Source: Sycobia sp. Sy_11 (Eukaryota; Arthropoda; Insecta; Hymenoptera; Epichrysomallidae). Taken from it: DNA of 64,000 nt. Location: NCBI GenBank assembly GCA_018907035.1, contig JACCIC010000094.1, forward strand, positions 1,387,501 through 1,451,500. Reading direction: 5' to 3'. Positions 49,823 to 62,222 of this stretch are shown piece by piece; the first letter of the stretch is position 1, and each line of letters starts with the position of its first letter. Under the pieces are notes generated by a model. It searched no databases. It worked only from the letters and a program-made list of their open reading frames with translations, and was not told the origin of the DNA. The translations under genes and the position numbers were made by a program.

Positions 49823-50439
49823 TTTCTAAGAGCGAAGATAAAGACTTCGAACGCAACCGAAATTACCATATACTGCTTTCGCAAATTCGAATGAATTGCA
49901 ATTTTATTACGTGTATAGTAAGGAGCCGCGATTTTTTTGAAATAATTTTACGCCTATCTAAAATGTATCTTTTTTCTTCTTTTAATCCGCCAATTGTTAA
50001 TAACTTATCCACTTATAGATTTAAATAATATAGGATATTTTTTTTCTTAAGCTTATTATTTGAAAGATATCGAGTAAATTCGCTAAAATGATAGAAAGGG
50101 TCAAAATGATTTCAGGACTCTACCTGATTTTAGAGATGACTTCAATCTGAGTTTCATTGCTACAAAGAATTTCTAATGTATACGTATAATTGCGTAGAAA
50201 TTCAAATTATTTTAAAATAATTCGTTAACATAAAGATCAAACAAAGTTATACATTGATATTCTACTCCAATATTGCACATCTACGATTAATATACGCCAT
50301 ATTTAGAAAAAACCCTTATTATCAGGCAATACAGAATTTAGTTCCTATTCTTTATTTTTTCGTTCTATAACCTATAGCAATTGAGAAACGATGCATTTTC
50401 TTTATTGATTCGGATGTCGGACAGTGAAGAAACGAGTAT

Positions 50440-50446
50440 ACACACA

Positions 50447-50477
<31 letters not shown>

Positions 50478-50487
50478 GCGCACACAC
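50440..50487. repeat. (CA)n-(CG)n-(CA)n composite tract
   Basis: A CA run (50440-50463), a CG run of about 19 bp and a short CA run make one continuous 48-bp alternating purine-pyrimidine tract. Confidence 0.97.
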
Positions 50488-50708
50488 AAAGCATATGTAT
50501 AATACCTAGATTTTAATATATAAATAACATGTTTAACGGATAAATTGAAAAGCTGAACGAAACGATCACAACCCAGTCTATTATATATTATCAATAATAA
50601 TCTCCTAGTTATTAATCGAACAATATAATTCCTCGGCGTTTGGCAATATATATTTACCAGAATTATATATATCGTTATATTGACGTTACGATGACAAGTC
50701 TGATCCAT

Positions 50709-50712
<4 letters not shown>

Positions 50713-50751
<39 letters not shown>
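50713..50751. repeat. (TA)n microsatellite
   Basis: A 39-bp AT run. Confidence 0.97.
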
Positions 50752-50754
<3 letters not shown>

Positions 50755-50854
50755 CTATGTACAAATGGCCAATGTGCATTTCGCGCATTGCGAAATTCGA
50801 GGCGAAGGCAACGCGACGATGATATGGCTTATACAGATATATATTTATCTGTGA

Positions 50855-50861
<7 letters not shown>

Positions 50862-50904
<43 letters not shown>
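50862..50904. repeat. (TA)n microsatellite
   Basis: A 43-bp AT run after a short GT segment. Confidence 0.97.
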
Positions 50905-50907
<3 letters not shown>

Positions 50908-52433
50908 TCGTAGCGGGTAAAATCCCCGCGGAGCAAGCCGCCCGCCACCGTATTATTACCTGCCCAGGTATAAATGCAACACAGCGCGGTTAAATGCGCT
51001 GCTGCCTGCATAGATTATATTGCGTAATTAATCTCGGGCGCGTTTCAATTCGCCTAGACGCGTTTATAGACTGTCACCCCCCCGCTCCACCCCGCCCCCT
51101 CCACGCCATCCATCGCTCTTGATGGAATATGGCTAATATTAGAAATTACATACGATAAAGTCCAATAAATTCCCGAACGAAATGGCATCCCGCTTATATA
51201 TATGCATACAGAGGCTGAATTGAAAGAATGGGAAAAGAAGGATGGGTTTTACGCGGGTCTGTAAATTATTTTGCTGCGCTAACACTAATAAAACCAGTGA
51301 GTTATAGGGAATTAGCATTATTAAATTAGTATATAAACTTTATCAACTTTAAGGCGGTTATAGACAATGGCTTTGTTCATACCGTCTAGTCCATAATACT
51401 TTACATGTATATGGGATTATAGATTCATCCCTATAAAAAGTTTCGATGAAACTGGCAACAATAATCGTTAAAAATCATTAAATCCATAAATTTGTTAATA
51501 GTTACTACATATGTCAATAAAAATATCTTTTTATTATCATGGGCATTGAATATGGCTTTACCAAAGTAATTGGTAAATAATGCGATAAGAAATGATTAAA
51601 GAGTACCGAGAAACAGAATATACCGTTGTTTTTTGTGAATACAAATAAAATATAACTTAGACTTATGCTCGTATGCGTATGTTGTCGAGACTGCTGGATT
51701 ACTAACGAATTGCAGCACGAGAACCTGAACGCCATCCACTAACATTGATTATATACCGATATAATTCACCGAAAGATGATCAATATTACACTGGAGTTTC
51801 GTCAATTAATTGAGGTTATTATATCACTATTGACCAAAATTGAATGCGGTAGCAAATTTTTAATTTTTATTGACATTTCTAAATTCAAAATCGATACAAA
51901 TCAGTACGGTTGCGCAATTTTACTATTCTATCGATTTTTTACGAACTTTTGATACAGTTAGATTTATAAAGTTTCTTTTTAATAATGATCAAATACGTCA
52001 GGTTTCCTTGTTTACTGCTGATCATTTTCTTCCACTCAATCGACACGATAAATTGGTAAAAATTACCAATTCCTCGCCCCCCCCCGTTTTGTGCAATGCA
52101 TAATATGCCGTAATATGCCCTCATCGAGCCCTATATATATATTCTGTCGACGCGAAAGCATCGGCTCTCGATTCTCGACTGTGTTTATCACGCACGAGAC
52201 AAAAAAAAAAAAACACGTTCCAAAAACGCTCTTCCCATTTTCAGGCGAGAGGTCTCGCGATGCTGGATGAATCGGTCTAAAATTACGAACGTGCGCTTCG
52301 GCTCTGTTTTACGTATACTCGTATGTTGCGTACGTGTGTATAATCGGGGCACGTGTTCCGAAACTTATGGAAGCTTTATGCATCGGCTCGGAAAGGGTGA
52401 GGACGGGGTATCGCTTATTATCTTAAAGTTTCC

Positions 52434-52435
<2 letters not shown>

Positions 52436-52480
<45 letters not shown>
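52436..52480. repeat. (TA)n microsatellite
   Basis: A 45-bp AT run, the first of three such tracts within 430 bp. Confidence 0.98.
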
Positions 52481-52481
<1 letters not shown>

Positions 52482-52674
52482 CCACCACCGATATAATCAA
52501 ATTAAGCGGATGAACTTTGACCCCGGATCGAAGCTCTCGTGGCTCTATTGTCCCCCTCTCCCCCCCCTCCCACACACTCTCATCTCTAGCTCTCCCTCGG
52601 TCTCTCGAAATGCTTATGTATTCGACTCGACATAGACCGGCGTCGTTGGCTATATATACGACGTAGACCACTAC

Positions 52675-52676
<2 letters not shown>

Positions 52677-52728
<52 letters not shown>
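52677..52728. repeat. (TA)n microsatellite
   Basis: A 52-bp AT run, the second of the 52.4-52.9 kb cluster. Confidence 0.98.
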
Positions 52729-52732
<4 letters not shown>

Positions 52733-52822
52733 CAGCGTATATATACCGCTGTCGATTTTAATGCTCTTGTTTTTCTCAGAGGGAGATGGCGCTTTCGTAA
52801 TATAGCTCATAGTATAGCTCAT

Positions 52823-52824
<2 letters not shown>

Positions 52825-52865
<41 letters not shown>
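52825..52865. repeat. (TA)n microsatellite
   Basis: A 41-bp AT run, preceded by two tandem copies of TATAGCTCATRG (52801-52824). Confidence 0.97.
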
Positions 52866-52867
<2 letters not shown>

Positions 52868-52993
52868 AATAGTTTCCCTATAGGAATCCAATCTACTTTC
52901 AAAGGGATCTGCGAATCGTGGCTGCGGATCGTGGATTGGTCAGTCGTAGTTCCCGATACGATTGCGTCTAGGCTAAGTCTAGCCTTACGCAGA

Positions 52994-53660
52994 TCGTTGA
53001 ACAAAACGTAGCGGGCACTACTGAAATCAAAACAACATTCAATATATTTATGAAGGAAATTTAATAAGCCAATTGTATTATTACACTTTTAATTCAATTT
53101 TGTTTTCTATCTTTAAGTATTCAACATACGGAATTGGTTTGTGCACAATCTTCAAAATGTATGTTCCATCAAATAATCCATATTCATTAAATGTAATCCA
53201 CTGAAAAAAAAATGACCGTTCTCAAGTAAATATTTTCTTGCTCCTGTACCGAGTAAATTATTTTCTGAAATCGAAAAAGTATCCTTTTAAATGAGGGAAT
53301 TATTTACTTGCTGGAAGAAGCCTCTACTCAAATCAAACCACGTCGCGAAGAACGTCGTTTGAAATCTAATGAATATTTTCTCTAGTCAGACAAAAGATTT
53401 ACTCGATGCAAAACAAAAATGTTCACTCGATATCAGAAAATTCTTTTTCGCCGTATTATTATATCAGTGAATATTGATTCATTGATGTAACATACGTTTT
53501 AAAGATTATGCACAAACCAATTCCGTATGTTCAATACTTAAAGATAGAAAACAAAATTGAATTAAAAGTGTAATAATCCAACTGGCTTATTCAATTTCCT
53601 TCATAAATATATTGAATATTGTTTTGATTTAAATAGTGCCCGCTACGTTTTGTTCAACGA
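52994..53660. mobile_element. 667-bp element with long terminal inverted repeats (foldback/MITE-like), family 3
   Basis: The left arm (about 52994-53187) and right arm (about 53465-53660) are inverted copies of each other with roughly 90% identity. Both begin TCGTTGAACAAAACGTAGCG at the outer edge and remain alignable for about 190 bp. The 280-bp centre carries no open frame; it contains AAGTAAATATTTTCTTGC and other AT-rich words. No clear target duplication is seen: the left flank CTTACGCAGA and right flank CTTATACGGT share only some bases. Long arms with a small centre fit a foldback-type or MULE-derived non-autonomous DNA transposon, moved in trans by a transposase encoded elsewhere. Confidence 0.85.
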
Positions 53661-54323
53661 CTTATACGGTCCGATATCTCTCGTCCACTCTGCCCATCGC
53701 ACGCCCCGCTTAAAAGCACACGGGATCCCCAAGTTTTCCAACGAGCCGCGCGTATGCGCTTATTACCTTCGCGCAGGAAGTCGGCGTTTCGCGACGTCTA
53801 CGTTCACAGTGAGCAATCTGGAGTTTTGTATTATACAATAACGATGAAATACGCCATTGGCATTAAAAAATCAACGCGAGCACGATTAATTTCGACGAAT
53901 GGCATGTTTGTGCATAATACGCGTCGCTTTGCAGAGGAAATAGCGACTTCGATGCCTTGAGATTGAATTATTAACAATTCAGGATTTATCCCCCGTCGCT
54001 GTGAGTCCGTGCAAGTATAACCGCGGAAGACGAGGATTCGAAGATTTATCGAGCCATTCGACGATTTATCGGCTTCTCTTCCCTCTGCCCCCCCCCTATC
54101 TTCTCTACCCTCTCTCTAATCATGGAAAAATCCGTAAATTTCTGATTTATACACGAATATTAACTGTAAATTTATTGTAAACAATTAATACATTATATGT
54201 GCGCGTGCGGATGATGAACGATCCGCGATTATTATAATTATTATATATGTCCGCGTACGCGACGCGTGCATTAAGCAGGCATCGTCGGGCACGAGAGCTT
54301 TACGCGTATGTGTATATACATAG

Positions 54324-54329
<6 letters not shown>

Positions 54330-54374
<45 letters not shown>
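54330..54374. repeat. (TA)n microsatellite
   Basis: A 45-bp AT run. Confidence 0.97.
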
Positions 54375-54375
<1 letters not shown>

Positions 54376-54716
54376 TTGCGAGAATTTTTCAAAATAACGG
54401 GTATATAATATAAAAATATTCCGAGGAGGGAATTATAATTCCAGAAGTATATTCACGGCGGCTGTACCCGGCGATCGTTATGGCGCGACGTCGGCCGACG
54501 ACGAACGGGATTAGAAAAAGTAATTAAGCGATCTGCGCGCGTGTCCCACGCGGAGCGGGGACTTTTATAAATGGAAAGTTTGCGCGCGTGAAATGTTCTG
54601 GTTCTCGGGCATTTCATAGATAAAATGGCATTAAGTAATCGTCCTGGATATTTTCAGCAGGTTCTCGAGAAACGAGTAATATGCCACCTGTCTCTACTTA
54701 TTCACGTTTATATACA

Positions 54717-54718
<2 letters not shown>

Positions 54719-54748
<30 letters not shown>
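54719..54748. repeat. (GT)n microsatellite
   Basis: A 30-bp GT run. Confidence 0.96.
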
Positions 54749-54750
<2 letters not shown>

Positions 54751-55033
54751 ACGTATAATGTTAATATCTATATAGTGTATGAATTAAGTATCTGACAAAG
54801 GAAATGTAAGAGTAATATAACTTGATTTAGCATCGTATAATGTACAATATGAACTTTTACTTTTCATCAAAACCATTATACAGAATTCGAACGCGTATGT
54901 ATAACGTAGAACGTTTTTTCTCGTTACGTTGTTTTAACTGTGTGCAAAGCTGCGAGATATATACATATTTAAATATATTTCTTTAACATATTTAAACATA
55001 TTTAGATATATTTTAAATTATTGGTATTTCGAA

Positions 55034-55035
<2 letters not shown>

Positions 55036-55080
<45 letters not shown>
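55036..55080. repeat. (TA)n microsatellite
   Basis: A 45-bp AT run. Confidence 0.97.
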
Positions 55081-55088
<8 letters not shown>

Positions 55089-55352
55089 CAGTGTAATATA
55101 TATTGAAATATTTAAATACAGCAAATTTACATTTTTCGCCCGAGCTGCAATTGAAAACTGTAATTATAACTGTGCCTTTAATACGTTAATTCGAGTATAC
55201 CGATAAATTTCAAACCAAATTCAGAGTCAGGTAAAATTTACTCTCGTATACACGTATAATACGTATATATGTTAATGATTACTGTAGTTTATTTTTGCCG
55301 CCAGTGTAAGAAAATCTAATTGATTATTCTGAATTCGATAATTACGAGTTTA

Positions 55353-55353
<1 letters not shown>

Positions 55354-55411
<58 letters not shown>
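55354..55411. repeat. (TA)n microsatellite
   Basis: A 58-bp AT run, the second-longest TA tract here. Confidence 0.98.
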
Positions 55412-55414
<3 letters not shown>

Positions 55415-55770
55415 AGCTCTCGAGTTCTTCCTTATGCTTTCGCACAGTCGGGATTCGCTCCTTCACGGATCGAGCCGGGTCGGAAATAACGATAGATATC
55501 GACTTGGCATAAACGTATCTATAAGAAGCATCGCTCGATGAAGATGAAATATAGATAGTTTCTCTGTTTTTCATCGGGCTATATTTATTCGAGTAACAGA
55601 GGAAATTCCTCGGTATCGAACGCAGTAATGCCCACGAAATTATCTCGCGACCCGTGTATTCACTATCCATCCAGATGAATTTTCCAAAAATTATTCAAAG
55701 GACCAAATTCGTGCGATTGACGCGCGCACGTGCGCGCAGGCGATTGAGCTTCGGGCGGAAGCCTCCCTGC

Positions 55771-55771
<1 letters not shown>

Positions 55772-55817
<46 letters not shown>
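55772..55817. repeat. (TA)n microsatellite
   Basis: A 46-bp AT run. A CG/TG alternating segment lies just downstream (55869-55916). Confidence 0.97.
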
Positions 55818-55820
<3 letters not shown>

Positions 55821-56327
55821 TTATTCCAGTCTCGTCCAATAAAACAGCTGGTCAACAAGCGAGATGCACGCGCGCACAATGCGTGCGCGCGCGTGCGCGT
55901 GTATGTGTGTGTGTATAGTACCGCACAACACGCGGACTTCGTATTATAGGCGCACACGTATTTACCCAGCTCTCCCAGCGCCTAATATCCCCGTCACGGA
56001 ACTAATTTCCCTTATCGATGCCCCCCCCCCCTTTATACGGGACGCGCACGCGCGCGCCCCCTTGCCCGCCAGCGCACGTAACGTCTCACCCATAAACCCC
56101 CCATTGTCCTTGTAAATATACGCTCGGACGCGCGTGCTTGTCTTTCATCTCTCTCCCTCCCTCTCACTCTCTCGCCTACTCGCTATATTCGACCACTAAT
56201 CGTCTCGTATAGAAGAAAAAGAAGGAGGGAAAAATCAAAGATAGATGGAGGTGATAGCGGCGAGCACACGGGACTGATGGAGGGGATACATAGATATAGA
56301 ATGCATGCAGCCGAGCCCTTGGCTTTC

Positions 56328-56332
<5 letters not shown>

Positions 56333-56362
<30 letters not shown>
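56333..56362. repeat. (CT)n microsatellite
   Basis: A 30-bp CT run. The frames on both strands around it (56183-56806) are Ser-Leu or Arg-Glu repeats plus GC-rich sequence, not genes. Confidence 0.96.
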
Positions 56363-56368
<6 letters not shown>

Positions 56369-56475
56369 TCTTCTATTATATTGGGCGGTGCGGATGTGCG
56401 CGCTATATAGCAACGACATGGCAGCGGCCGAAGCCGCAAGCTCGCGTGCGAAAATCGCGCGCGGCCGCTGCTCAC

Positions 56476-56476
56476 A

Positions 56477-56501
<25 letters not shown>
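56476..56501. repeat. (TA)n microsatellite
   Basis: A 26-bp AT run inside a GC-rich patch. Confidence 0.95.
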
Positions 56502-56509
<8 letters not shown>

Positions 56510-56999
56510 GTGTGGGAATCCACTCAGCGATCCGCCGCGATGCTGCGCTGGCCTCGCTCTCTCGCTCCCGCTCCCTTTCTCGCGAAGTCGCGATACTCTT
56601 CCTTCCACCATCCCCCTCCCCGCGTCAGCCTCTTTCCGACTTTTTCTCCTTTCAAAGCGCTCGGGCGACTCCGGTAGCTCGTGTGCTTTACTACGACGCT
56701 CGTGCGCTCGCGCATACATGATAGCGTGACTGTTTACGCTTCTCTCCATCTCTCTCTCTCTCTCGCTCTCGTTCTCTCGCTCTCTCGATACACGCACACG
56801 CGACACGCGGCTGATACTCTCTAGAAGAAGCTCTCGATCCCGACGGTGAAGAGAACTCGCGCGGCGAAGGAAAAGGGTCGATCTTTCTTTCTTTTATAAA
56901 GCCGTCCTCTGGCTTTATCTGCACATATTTCACCGCGTGTATATATATACGTATGTATATGAATATAACTATACATACAGCATCTTATATGCGGTGCTT

Positions 57000-58550
57000 T
57001 TTTGCCCGATTCCCCTTCTCCCTCTTTTTCTGTCTCAACGAGTGCCGAGCGCACGTCGATCCGAGCCTGGCGCTCCAGACCAATATCCGTATCCGTAGTG
57101 GAAAAAGATGTACTACTTAACCTTCTGCGTATATATATACGTGTACATAATGAAAGTGCCGAGGGTGATACGTTTGTTTTTGTACGTGGAAGCGTGCAGA
57201 AAGAAGGCAATGTTTCTCGCGCGACACTTGGATAGATCGAGTCAGCCGGGGTGGGTTTTTTTGTTAGAATTCAAATGGACGATAAGGGTTGAAGTGGCCT
57301 GTACAAGTGGACATTCGGTGTGGCTTGAAATTCATATTCAAAAATTCAAAAAAACCGCTCGTTGTCGCATATGGCTGACAGTACGGAATTATACAAACCC
57401 GTCATCTCTGACAGTATACAATTATATTGCCACGAAGCCTCGATGCGGGAAATATACATATCACATATCCTCGAAGATTATGTCTTATATCTGTCGAATA
57501 TAGTGTAAATTTATATTGTAAGCAGGTAAGAAGAGGGCGTTTGTTCAAACTGTATATTAGCGGGGGAGAAATGGAAAAACCCATCGTTGTCTGTACTGAG
57601 AGATGCTAGGATCACCTGCACATTATTGTGAAAGTGCAGTTAAGAGAGAGCCATCAGCCAAGGAAGAGCCGCACGAACATTGTACAGTATAGACCTTGAA
57701 TGAGTCGTGTATTTGTTAAATACATCATTGTAATAATTAGTAATTATTCTAGTTTATATACATTAGAAAAATAAAGTATTCTTCATTAAATCCTTCACTC
57801 TATACATATTTTACAATATCAAATCAGAAAATATAAGAAAATTGCACAAAACACCCCACGAATTATACATAGTTCTTGGTTCCATATTTGGTTAACGAGG
57901 CAAGTCTATATATACGCGCGCGCACGTACTATTCGGATGGGCAAACTTTTGCGTCTTCCTACGCCGCTAAGATTATTTAAGGACTGGAATTCGCAAAGTT
58001 TACGCGGTCATAAGCGCGCCCATATATACAGAACGTTCAGTTATGCGCAAAAGTACGTAAGGAGGGATGAAACTTGATAATAATTTAGCGACTGCTCCAC
58101 GAGCGGGAGGAGAGCACGAGCGGTACCCGACGAAGTTTAACATTTATTCCCCGGGGTCATTTGTGGCGGTAAACTGTCTATATTCAAATTCAAGGATTTG
58201 GTATGCAGTATTATATATCGGTATATTTGCTTGTTGTTCTTTTTCTGTTAATCAGCGCATGTAAAATTCTGATGTTTTTACGACTGAAAAAGAAAAATGT
58301 TTGAACAACCGTATAAGTCTATGCTCTATACGAGTACAGTTGTTGCGTCTCTTAAACGATGCATTGCGAGACCATTGCAGTTTCGATCTAATACGTGAGT
58401 AAATTTTTACTTTCGATATATCCGTAACTGGCCGAATAACATTCGATTCGATTTGTCAAACTTGTTTCTGAGAACGGAGGAGCGGAAAAAAATGTCAACT
58501 AAAACAACGAATCAGCGTTCGTCAACGTTCGAGCTGGGCTCACATAGACG
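57000..58550. other. Mixed-composition stretch with one donor-like motif
   Basis: Several short plus-strand frames lie here (57002-57235, 57108-57503). The longest, of 131 codons, ends at a stop at 57501-57503, before the donor-like CAGGTAAGA at 57528-57536. The combination therefore does not make a clean coding exon. No domain is recognisable. A non-coding exon is possible but unsupported. Confidence 0.3.
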
Positions 58551-58599
58551 TATTATATATGTGAAAACAGAGCGCGATTCAATTCGTTCGCTGTACGGT

Positions 58600-59070
58600 T
58601 TCGTTTAGGCGCGCAGCGCGCGACCGCGACGCCGGCGTTAAATCGCGCGACAGCCGAGAACCGCAAGCAATTGGATCTCGCGCCGAGTCCGCGAAAATCC
58701 CCGGCTTCCTCGGTTCCGTCGCCACGCGCACGCGAATTCCTAGCTTCTACCCTCCGTCTCGCCCTGGCCCTCTTCCGCCTATGCATAAAGAAGGATACCC
58801 AACAGCTCGCGCACTCGAAAGCCGAGCGCGTTTAGAATGGGAGGCAGAGGGAGAATTCCGAGAGGTGCGCGGGATGTGATCACCCCTTCTCCCCTCCCCG
58901 CCCTCCCCACGGCACAGCCAACCTCTTCCCGGTGCGGAGCGCCGCGGGCAAATTGCAAAACGCGCTATGTGCGCATTCGCCGATATCGTACAGGTGTAAT
59001 GTGGCAAAAAAGCTCGGCGTGTAACCGAGCAGCGGGAGGCGGTGGCGATGCTCGTGTCTACGCGTGTACG
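58600..59070. other. GC-rich patch
   Basis: A CpG-rich patch with overlapping frames on both strands (58553-58786 minus, 58747-59007 minus, 58837-59181 plus). The translations are Arg/Gly/Ala-rich with no domain. Confidence 0.45.
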
Positions 59071-59544
59071 CGAGCATTTAGATGGGAGAATCGTTCAAAT
59101 TCTTCGGCAAGGGAGGATCGCCCTGGACGGAGCTGCGGCCGAGGCGCAAAGGCGAGATATCTTCAAGAGTTGCTGAACTAGACGCCGCGTGCTCGTTACG
59201 GCGAAGTACAGGGCATTTTGGCAATAGACTTAGATTTTTGGAAATTTCATTTGGAACTTTTGTTTATCTCGAAGCATCGCAATATTACTGTACGAAATCT
59301 CTTGCTTAACAATGGAACGTTCGTTAAAAATTGCTATTTCTAGTTTATAAATATTGTATTCTTGTATGATAAAAAATTTCCCCGTTCCCTTAAAGCGATC
59401 GTTCAAAATTAAGCCATTGATTCGCTGGTGATTCGAACATTAATTTGAAACATCGTTTCGTCAGTTTGTAAAAGTTTAAATTTCGAGATAATACGCTGCT
59501 AATAAAATAGTATACACATATTATAAATATCAAGTCGTATGGAC

Positions 59545-59545
<1 letters not shown>

Positions 59546-59578
<33 letters not shown>
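59546..59578. repeat. (TA)n microsatellite
   Basis: A 33-bp AT run immediately before a short tandem repeat. Confidence 0.96.
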
Positions 59579-59584
<6 letters not shown>

Positions 59585-59627
59585 CACTTATTTTATTGTC
59601 ACTCTATTATTGTCACTTATTTTATTG
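59577..59627. repeat. Tandem repeat with TTATTGTCACT units
   Basis: The block ATTATTGTCACTTATTTTATTG occurs twice with TCACTCT between the copies, and TATTGTCACT itself is present three times. Confidence 0.85.
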
Positions 59628-59940
59628 AGATAATAGGTAAGATAATTAGTTTAGACGAGGTTCAGATACTGTGTAAAAGGGATCAGCGCACCTTAACCTC
59701 GTTTCGCGCCGTATTCGCACACAACGAGATTATATTCACTCGCATTTACAATGACCGTCTATGCTCTTATGCGTCTATACAGAGAGGTCGCAAATGCGCG
59801 TCACTGCGTCTTACGGCGCGTTCGTACCGTATAATGCATCGAAATGTTGCGGACGGTTTCGTAAAAATTACAAAACTTTCAAGTGATATTTTGTATTGGC
59901 CTGCACGAAGAAATGCATGTTATACATTTTCACCATAATT

Positions 59941-59962
59941 TTTTTTTTTTTTTTTTTTTTTT
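59941..59962. repeat. Poly(T) tract
   Basis: About 22 consecutive T. It could be the reverse complement of a poly(A) tail, but no retroposed body is recognisable next to it. Confidence 0.9.
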
Positions 59963-60257
59963 ATATATTTTTACAAATCATCACGCGATGCGCAAAATTT
60001 TATAATGCGACTTTCAAATTGCTCGACTCTACATAATAAAGAATTTGATTTTCATCGTTCGTTACAGCATTATTTCCATAATTTCCGTTTCAAATTACGA
60101 CATTTTATGTCGTTTTCTTTAAACATTTCACGATGTAGATATTTTGTAGACTATATATATAGCGCACTGTGCGCTCAATTGTATTGCGTATGTATCATAT
60201 TTTTTAAAAAAATTTTCAAGTACAGTCCTATAAATCTTGTGGGATCTTCGGTTCCAC

Positions 60258-60280
60258 TATATATATATATATATATATAT
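60258..60280. repeat. (TA)n microsatellite
   Basis: A 23-bp AT run. Confidence 0.94.
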
Positions 60281-60617
60281 GCATATATTTATATACATAC
60301 ACATATATACATGTGCCAGTTTCCACGGACAGGAGAGGACCATGCGCGGATGTTATCAGTAATAAAAAAGGGGCTTAAGTTCGTCAAAGAAGGTCAATGT
60401 TACGTTGGTTCAACTCTCTCTCTCTTTCTCTCTTCTTGTCAAAGTCCGCTTTCGCGACTATAGGAACACTAGGAAATCTTGGAATTCCGGACGTACACTG
60501 GTATACTTGAGCGAATTTCTGGAATTTCTCTCTCTTCCTCTCTTGATTTTTTGCGTCGACATCTATATATTACTTGTATATGATTTTCCTTATATTCCAT
60601 TTTTTTGTAACGTGATT

Positions 60618-60658
60618 ACACACACACACGCACGCGCGCACGCACACACACACACACA
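60618..60658. repeat. (CA)n-(CG)n-(CA)n composite tract
   Basis: CA repeats with a CG-containing centre and CA repeats again, all alternating purine-pyrimidine. Confidence 0.95.
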
Positions 60659-62095
60659 ATTATCGTGTTAACTATGCGATATATAAATATGTAAACCGTG
60701 TCATTCTTACAATCTAATAATCCGTTCAGATCGAATTCAGCCTCAAACGTCGATATTAGAACGTTTTGCCGTCGCATTATAGTGCCCAGATTAGACGAAT
60801 GACTGACTTTCTAAACGCCAGTGGAGTTAAAAGCAGCTTGAAAAGACCGGCTAAGAATGACTTTCACTCTGATGTAACGAGTAGAGCATGAGCCGGTGTA
60901 TCGGATAGAGGGCAAATTCATCGACGGAGATCATCTTCGAGCGAGTGTGATAATTCCATTGGTTTGGGGGGAACCGTGGCGCTCTTTCGTGAAATCCGTC
61001 AGGATTGAAATATAAGAATAATTAATTTAAAAAACATAATATTAATAATAAAAAAAAAATTAATAGAGTTACGCGGTTAGTGGAAGAGAAACTAACGTTT
61101 GAATGGTGCGTACTTCAGAACCTGAGGTTTACGCGTGGTCTGTATGTGACAACTTTTCCGAGCCATGAGACGTTCGAGCTGGATTTGCCCTCTCTGTACC
61201 GTCACACATCGATTAGATCGCTTGGAACAAAGCAAAGAGCAAAAGCTTCGTGTAAAAGCAGTTTCGCATAAAAAAAGAATAAAATTAATATACACCAATC
61301 GTCATATCATAAATTCATGTTGAATTCAACGACTATACATGTAGACGTTAATTCATAATAACCAAAATTGGCGTTGCAATTTTGATACTGAGATATACGT
61401 ATCTCATCGAAAATAGTTTAAATAAACTAAATACTGGCAAATGCAATTAGTTACAGGTTTAGCTAACAAGGTATAAGATCCCATCAGATCCCTTCATCAT
61501 GACCATCATGATCGATGCTCTTTCGTTCCTCGATACGAGGGATTAGACTTCAACCACGATAAAGCATCGTAAAACTCATTTGTAGTAAAATTTTACACTA
61601 TCGACAGGTATAAAATAACATTGCTTACGGATTGAATGTAGTACCCCTTAAAACTCTATAAGTTATCTTTATGAAAAATTTTCACTCGTAAGATATGCGA
61701 CCAAAGACGTATTTATAATTTTGGATTATTTACATTTCCATTGATTCGACAAATATATGTATATATATATCGCTCATTCTGCGCGCGCGTACAATTATTG
61801 CAGAACGCTAGAAAATCCGAGAAACGCATTGATTAGATACGTTCCATGCAGTCGCGCGTCGATCGGCTTATGGGTAGCTCTTAATCCACCTCCCCTTCCC
61901 CCTCCCAGTTCCGTATTATACCGAATCTACTAATGCTGGGGATACGCATTATCGTGGACCGGGAAACTGCGCCACCGCCACCGCCGCAATCGCCATCACC
62001 TGGCCCTTTGTGTCTCCGCACATGCCCGGGTTTACAGACTCTCGTGCGCTCCCCTTTTAGTCTCTCCGAATAAGACACTCTGTACTACATACACA

Positions 62096-62122
<27 letters not shown>
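62096..62122. repeat. (CA)n microsatellite
   Basis: A 27-bp CA run that ends beside the transposon-end copy at 62124. Confidence 0.96.
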
Positions 62123-62123
<1 letters not shown>

Positions 62124-62126
<3 letters not shown>

Positions 62127-62222
62127 GAGTATCTTAAATGTCCCAAATGTTCACACTAGTGGAACGGTAATCGGTAGAATAAGGGAAGTCGTATAGAAAA
62201 GTTCGATGGTACACTATGGAAA
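62124..62222 (+). mobile_element. Partial second copy of inverted-repeat family 2
   Basis: The sequence from ACAGAGTATCT through TTCACACTAGTGGAACGGTAAT and GGAAGTCGTATAGAAA parallels the left arm of the element at 35119 (CAGGGTGTCT, TTCGCACTAGCGGATCGGTAAT, GGAAGTCCTATACGAAA). The similarity fades after about 62222 and no matching right end is found, so this is a truncated or badly decayed copy. The 105-codon plus-strand frame from 62206 overlaps only its tail and is not a transposase. Confidence 0.7.

Noticed and set aside
53650..53841. Frames beginning Met-Phe-Asn-Asp-Leu at both ends of the 667-bp element (also minus-strand 52819-53004)
   Set aside because: Their shared start is simply the inverted terminal sequence read outward; the rest is unrelated flanking DNA.
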